In this document: positions 62,059 through 64,000 of the stretch, in pieces
Layout of the letters: every line of letters starts with the position of its first letter
Numbering within the stretch: position 1 is the stretch's first letter
Source of the DNA: Haliclona indistincta
Taxonomy: Eukaryota; Porifera; Demospongiae; Haplosclerida; Chalinidae
Direction of reading: 5' to 3'
Length of the DNA: 64,000 nt
NCBI GenBank assembly: GCA_964017065.1
Contig: OZ024784.1
Coordinates: 15,605,152-15,669,151, forward strand
Notes under the pieces: generated by a model
Seen by the model: the letters and a program-made list of their open reading frames with translations, nothing else
Database searches by the model: none
Told to the model about the DNA's origin: nothing
Position numbers and translations under genes: made by a program

Positions 62059-63009
62059 TTATTTTAAATCAATGACCATCTTAGACGGTACGTCTAAACC
62101 ACTAACAACCTGAAGGTGAAGGAAAACAGAAAGTTAAAGTGAGATCAAGTAAAGCTATACAACTACTCACTTCACAAAACTCGTCGAAATTGATTTTCCC
62201 ATCGCCGTCTTTGTCTGCATAGAGAATGGTCTTATCAACGATCTCTTGAAGTTGCCTCTCAGTTAGATTACTGCCCACCATGGTCTTGAGAACCTACAGC
62301 AAGGAAGGAGTCAGTGTGCTATTGCCGGTGTAGATCTTCACAAACACCTGGTACAACTCTCCATTGCTTATGAAGCCATCTTGATCAATATCGTAGATCT
62401 TAAATGCAACTGCAGAAAGTATTTTAAAGCACCACAACATGTTGATATGTCACTACAAAAACTGATACCAGGCTATGTGTTTTGAGGCATCCAACTTAAC
62501 CATTCACATTAGCATGCAAGTAGTTGTACAGAGAACTCACATCTCAACTTCTTTTCTTTTTCACCTTTCACACTAAACTGTGACACGCCTTCTATAAACT
62601 CTGGAGAAAAAAGTTGAAAACAAAAATATGCATAGATGTGTCTAACCTTGGAAGTCTATAGAACCATTTCTGTCCGTGTCAAGTATATCAATTACTCTCT
62701 TGACAAGTGGGTTTTGCTGTAACTCAGGAATGCTCATGAACTCATCCATTGACAGAGAACCATCCTTATTCAGATCTAGCTTTCTGAACCTTCGACTCAG
62801 TCTCTTGATTTCCTCACTGTCAACTGAGAGGGGGAGATGATAGCGTCAGGAATGTACAGATCATCAACAGTTGGCTTACACTGATTAATAAGGTCTAGAG
62901 GAAGAGAATGATCAGCACCCTACGAGAGAGAGAGACCACAGCAGTGATTTGCTGGTTCAATACTATGCCTAGTCATCACGCGCAGTCGTCTGTTGGTACA
63001 ACTAACCAT
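62059..63009 (-). CDS. PPP3R1: Calcineurin subunit B (protein phosphatase 2B regulatory subunit)
   Basis: This is the Ca2+-binding regulatory subunit of the phosphatase calcineurin. The first coding exon is the ATG alone (63009-63007), directly followed by the donor GTTAGT. The next exon begins [13 protein letters not shown], restoring MG at the N-terminus, the myristoylation context of the family. Four canonical EF-hand loops are seen: [39 protein letters not shown] and [13 protein letters not shown]. The invariant segments [17 protein letters not shown] and [12 protein letters not shown] match calcineurin B rather than CHP or calmodulin. The end SKMVIDLK has its stop at 62059. Very strongly conserved. 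Confidence 0.95.
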
Positions 63010-63193
63010 TCTGTAGAGGATAGGACGGCTGGGTGAACGCTAGCTATTGAGGTGATAGAGGATTCGTCGTCCACCAAGGAAATTAACACTCGCACGGTCG
63101 ACGGTAGTAACGTCAACTTCAGCATCACGTGGTCCACAGCTCTGCATCACGTGACTTTCCACGAGGCGACAAAGCCGTTGTACTGTCTGTGCA
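63010..63193. promoter_or_regulatory. Candidate bidirectional promoter, PPP3R1 / GANAB
   Basis: 184 bp lie between divergent start codons. It is relatively GC-rich with several CG dinucleotides (TCGTCGTCC, GCACGGTCGACGG) and has no obvious TATA, as in housekeeping promoters. Confidence 0.45.
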
Positions 63194-64000
63194 ATGGAGA
63201 GGAGCGTACTAATAGTACTGCTATTGGCGTCTACAACATCGTCTGTAGACAGAAACAACTTCAAGACGTGCGATCAAAGCAGCTTTTGCAAGTGGGCTCT
63301 AAATAGAACACCTCAACACTGGCTTGTTTTTCTTCCAGGAGAAACAGAGCATTGAAGGACAACAATGTGAAGTACTCAGTGGACCCGTCTTCTATTGCTA
63401 TAGAGGATACAGTGTGCAAAATGGACGTTGTTAATCAGCAGAACGGAGTGGTGCTACGAGCTGAACTGTACACTCTAGAGGGTAACATGTTCAGGTTGAA
63501 AATCAACGAAAAGAATCCCATACGTGCTCGTTATGAAGTAGAGGGAGCTCTTGTTGGAGAACCTAAACAGAAAAGGTGAGCATCGTCTGAAGAATGATTT
63601 GTTTGAGAATTGAGATCTTGCTCTGTCTAGCTGTAAAACTCAGCGTGCTGCTAACGGCAACGTCCACATCACTGCTGGAACTACGGAGGCTAAACTTTTC
63701 CTGGATCCATTTAGAATAGAGTTCTACATCAACTCTGAAATAGCTGTGGTATTGAACTCTCGCAATCTTTTCAATATTGAGCATTACAGAACGAAAAGGT
63801 GAGGAAGGAAGATACAATAAAACAAGTGTAGTTTGTTTTTGTTTAGTACACCATCTGTCGATACGCCAACTGCCACACCCACTTCTACACCAGAGGAAGG
63901 TGATGACGATGAGCACAGAGAAGAGAGGAATGAACCAGAAGAGGAGCCCAACAATGAACCGGCTGAGGAACCTGGTTTGTGGGAGGAGACTTTCAAGACA
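63194..64000 (+). CDS. GANAB: Neutral alpha-glucosidase AB (glucosidase II alpha), 5' part, runs off the window
   Basis: Glucosidase II trims glucose from N-glycans in the ER. ATG 63194 starts a signal peptide (MERSVLIVLLLASTTSS), followed by the mature N-terminus VDRNNFKTCDQSSFCK, nearly as in the human protein. The donor AA|GTGGGC at about 63,287 joins to GAGAAACAG, giving CKRNRALKD. Later exons have FRLKINEKNPIRARYEVEG, the beta-sandwich segments FRIEFYINSEIAVVLNSRN and LFNIEHYRTKR, then an acidic linker (EEGDDDEHREERNEPEEEP) and GLWEETFKT, a landmark before the catalytic GH31 domain. The catalytic part lies beyond 64000. Confidence 0.92.

Overview
The window is animal nuclear DNA. It carries about two dozen protein genes in many short exons. 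Most introns I could place are about 50-80 bp with plain GT-AG ends, the gaps between genes are very short, and the introns hold microsatellites and small inverted-repeat elements. The gene content is animal (HECTD1, HAUS5, CEP170, BTBD9, PCNX4, an astacin-SRCR protein), and a HAP2/GCS1 gamete fusogen is present. I infer a non-bilaterian animal, most likely a demosponge of the Amphimedon kind. The species is inferred, not shown.

Layout from left to right: BABAM2 (+), a secreted astacin-SRCR metalloprotease (+), a single-exon F-box protein (+), CEP170-like (-), HAUS5 (+), a Fos/ATF3-like bZIP factor (+), HECTD1 (-, about 16 kb with a minisatellite and several microsatellites and inverted repeats in its introns), kinesin light chain (+), BTBD9 (-), PCNX4 (+), SPRTN (-), HAP2 (+). 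Next comes a theta-class glutathione S-transferase (GST) cluster of seven genes or fragments interleaved with a truncated second HAP2, DHRS7 (-) and an FBXL15-like gene (-). The right edge has calcineurin B (-) and the 5' part of GANAB (+), which runs off the window.

The most striking structure is a head-to-tail duplication of about 5.35 kb (about 44.83-50.19 kb and 50.20-55.53 kb). The unit holds the 3' two-thirds of HAP2 plus two GST genes. The junction places HAP2 exon 5 directly against exon 2 of a GST gene. The second HAP2 therefore lacks its 5' exons and carries a frameshift, a nonsense codon and a lost splice donor. The GST at the junction lost its first exon and promoter. A haplotype mis-assembly must be excluded.

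A second theme is gene pairing. Eight neighbours are arranged head to head with start codons 86-455 bp apart, suggesting shared promoters. One pair, CEP170-like/HAUS5, joins two centrosome/spindle microtubule genes. Mobile DNA is represented only by small non-coding inverted-repeat elements. One is a 55-57 bp near-perfect palindrome flanked by a 9-bp direct repeat that includes a DHRS7 splice donor. I found no CRISPR array, no prokaryotic operon, no rRNA and no tRNA that I can support.
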